This document shows positions 63,031 to 64,000 of a stretch of DNA of 64,000 nucleotides, in pieces (within the stretch, counting starts at the first letter, position 1; every line of letters begins with the position of its first letter). A program made the translations under genes and the position numbers. Where the stretch lies: contig CYUH01000012.1 of assembly GCA_001403755.1 (NCBI GenBank), positions 1 through 64,000 of the forward strand, in the 5' to 3' direction. Origin of the DNA: Chryseobacterium senegalense. GTDB taxonomy: Bacteria > Bacteroidota > Bacteroidia > Flavobacteriales > Weeksellaceae. Under the pieces are notes generated by a model that was given only the letters and a program-made list of their open reading frames with translations, searched no databases and had not been told where the DNA came from.

Positions 63031-64000
63031 TTAAGAAACAAGCAAACTGCACCCGCGAATATCCGAATGATCAATTCTGCCCAAAACTTGAAATTTTGGA
63101 GCTGAAAGTTCACTTTCTACCTCTAAAAATGCACCTGATTCTTCCACTATTTTACCTAAATCCTGCGTTGCAATGAAACTACAGGAATGAACATTCGCCA
63201 AATCAATGATATTAATAGCGCCGGTTCTTCCATGTTCCACGTAGGAAAACGGGTCTTCGGTATTTCTAATAAGAATCCTCATCCAGTGCGGTGTTTCATA
63301 GATATTTTCACCTAAAGAATAGGCTTGGGAAAGCAGTTCTGTCATCGAATATTCCGAAAAAATACGATCGGTTCCGAAACCTTTCTGCAAAATTTTCAGC
63401 AACTCATCTTTCGTCATTTCTTCTTTTCTGCCTTTCATTCCGCCGGTTTCAATAATGAATAAATCTGGAAAATTGAGTGTCTTGGAAAAAGAATCCAAAA
63501 AATCCAAAAGCGCAAAAGAAACACCAAAAAGAATGACTTTTTTATGTTTTAAATTTTGTAAAAGTTCCAATAATTCATGATGGTTATAAAGAAAATATCC
63601 ATTTTCAGGTTTTCCGGATTTTCTCATGAGAAAATCGACCATATAAATCAAAGATGAATGTGGATTTTCCGAATAATTGGGCAATAATCCTAAGAAAATA
63701 AAATCTTCGGGCTTTCCAATAAATTTCGCAAAACTGTGATAAATACTTTCTTCATACAAATCAAAATCCGCAATAAAATGTTTGGAACGATTCATTTGAG
63801 TGGTTCCCGAACTTTGAAAATACTGATCTGTAGAAAAATTTCGATCTGAAACCAAATGATTTTTAAACATTTCAATTGGCAAGAAGGGAATTTTTTCAAT
63901 ATCATGAATCTCAGTAACGTTTATGTGCAGATAATCGCAAAATTTCCGGTAAACTTCCACAGTTTCATATTGATAACGGAAAGTTTCCAAACATTTTTGT
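63031..64000 (-). CDS. LuxE-like acyl-protein synthetase/acyltransferase, 5' end outside the window
   Basis: The frame is open to the edge of the window: upstream of the TTG at 63990 it continues as QKC, so the true start lies beyond 64000 and perhaps 15-20 residues are missing. The visible part belongs to the LuxE/PaaK adenylate-forming family: FLPIEMFKNHLVS, the Ser/Thr/Gly loop YFQSSGTTQMNRSKHF, IIETGGMKGRKEEMTKDELL and FSEYSMTELLSQAYS, then GAINIIDLANVHSCSFIATQDLG and LGRIDHSDIRGCSLL at the end. Such enzymes activate or transfer fatty acyl groups. In Flavobacteriia they are not tied to light production, and the substrate here is unknown. Confidence 0.85.
   Translation of the reverse strand, partial: QKCLETFRYQYETVEVYRKFCDYLHINVTEIHDIEKIPFLPIEMFKNHLVSDRNFSTDQYFQSSGTTQMNRSKHFIADFDLYEESIYHSFAKFIGKPEDFIFLGLLPNYSENPHSSLIYMVDFLMRKSGKPENGYFLYNHHELLELLQNLKHKKVILFGVSFALLDFLDSFSKTLNFPDLFIIETGGMKGRKEEMTKDELLKILQKGFGTDRIFSEYSMTELLSQAYSLGENIYETPHWMRILIRNTEDPFSYVEHGRTGAINIIDLANVHSCSFIATQDLGKIVEESGAFLEVESELSAPKFQVLGRIDHSDIRGCSLLVS

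Overview
The window is a chromosomal segment of a member of the Bacteroidota, class Flavobacteriia, most likely of the Chryseobacterium/Kaistella group (Weeksellaceae). The assignment is inferred from AT-rich DNA, TAnnTTTG-type promoter elements, type IX secretion (T9SS) C-terminal domains, OMP_b-brl/TonB receptors with carboxypeptidase-like N-terminal domains, S46 and M16 peptidases, and families typical of the class. Nearly all of it is ordinary, dense chromosome. The accessory material sits in four places: the first 2.9 kb, an insertion sequence at 50.3-51.7 kb, the tRNA cluster at 36.5 kb, and a rearranged secreted amylase at 60 kb.

Region by region. 1-2.9 kb is an integron-like cassette zone. 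Two small overlapping minus-strand genes are bounded by 15-bp inverted repeats containing GTTAGC/GCTAAC. They adjoin a roughly 190-bp imperfect palindrome that resembles an attC site. Facing away from them is a tyrosine recombinase gene whose reading frame is stopped just before its catalytic tyrosine, followed by a degraded orphan gene. 2.9-9.1 kb: a BNR-repeat protein, an APC amino acid permease, pnuC plus a lipoprotein gene, and dapF-mltG (cell wall). 9.1-15.9 kb: an outer-membrane barrel protein, galE and a sugar aminotransferase (surface polysaccharide), and a T9SS-exported subtilase. 15.9-21.7 kb: a DUF2200 gene, PEP carboxylase, a retropepsin-like/PDZ protein with a small membrane protein, and an L,D-transpeptidase. 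21.8-25.3 kb: glgB-glgA (glycogen). 25.4-28.4 kb: two small unknown genes and a P1B metal-exporting ATPase. 28.5-36.4 kb: S46 peptidase, M16 peptidase, aspartase and a lipoprotein amidase. 36.5-36.9 kb: tRNA-Ser, tRNA-Pro and tRNA-Arg behind one strong promoter. 36.9-45 kb: an OstA/LptA-type protein with a Fur regulator, Kup, pyruvate dehydrogenase E1 beta, DUF2147 and an LtaS-like membrane enzyme. 45-50.2 kb is a plus-strand run: pssA, a DnaQ-type exonuclease, an FAH-family enzyme, a universal stress protein, a polytopic membrane protein, DUF3109 and MgtC.

50.26-51.69 kb is an intact-looking IS3-family (IS150-like) element inserted in the 4-nt loop of the bidirectional terminator between mgtC and tig. 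51.7-56.7 kb: trigger factor, then a three-gene putative metal-uptake operon (DUF2946-like, TonB receptor, acidic lipoprotein). 56.8-59.8 kb: pfkA-gap (glycolysis) and a LuxR-type regulator. 59.9-62.9 kb: a large secreted GH13 amylase whose T9SS sorting domain has been thrown out of frame by a 115-bp partial duplication carrying 56-bp direct repeats. The window ends inside a LuxE-like acyl-protein synthetase gene.

Taken together the genes cover central carbon flow (PEPC, PfkA, GAPDH, PDH E1 beta, aspartase), glycogen and starch handling (GlgA, GlgB, secreted amylase), envelope building (DapF, MltG, L,D-transpeptidase, amidase, LptA-like, PssA, GalE) and metal homeostasis (Fur, P1B ATPase, TonB cluster). 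The points most worth a second look are the recombination-prone secretion-domain break in the amylase, the cassette zone with its inactivated recombinase, and the IS inside a terminator loop.
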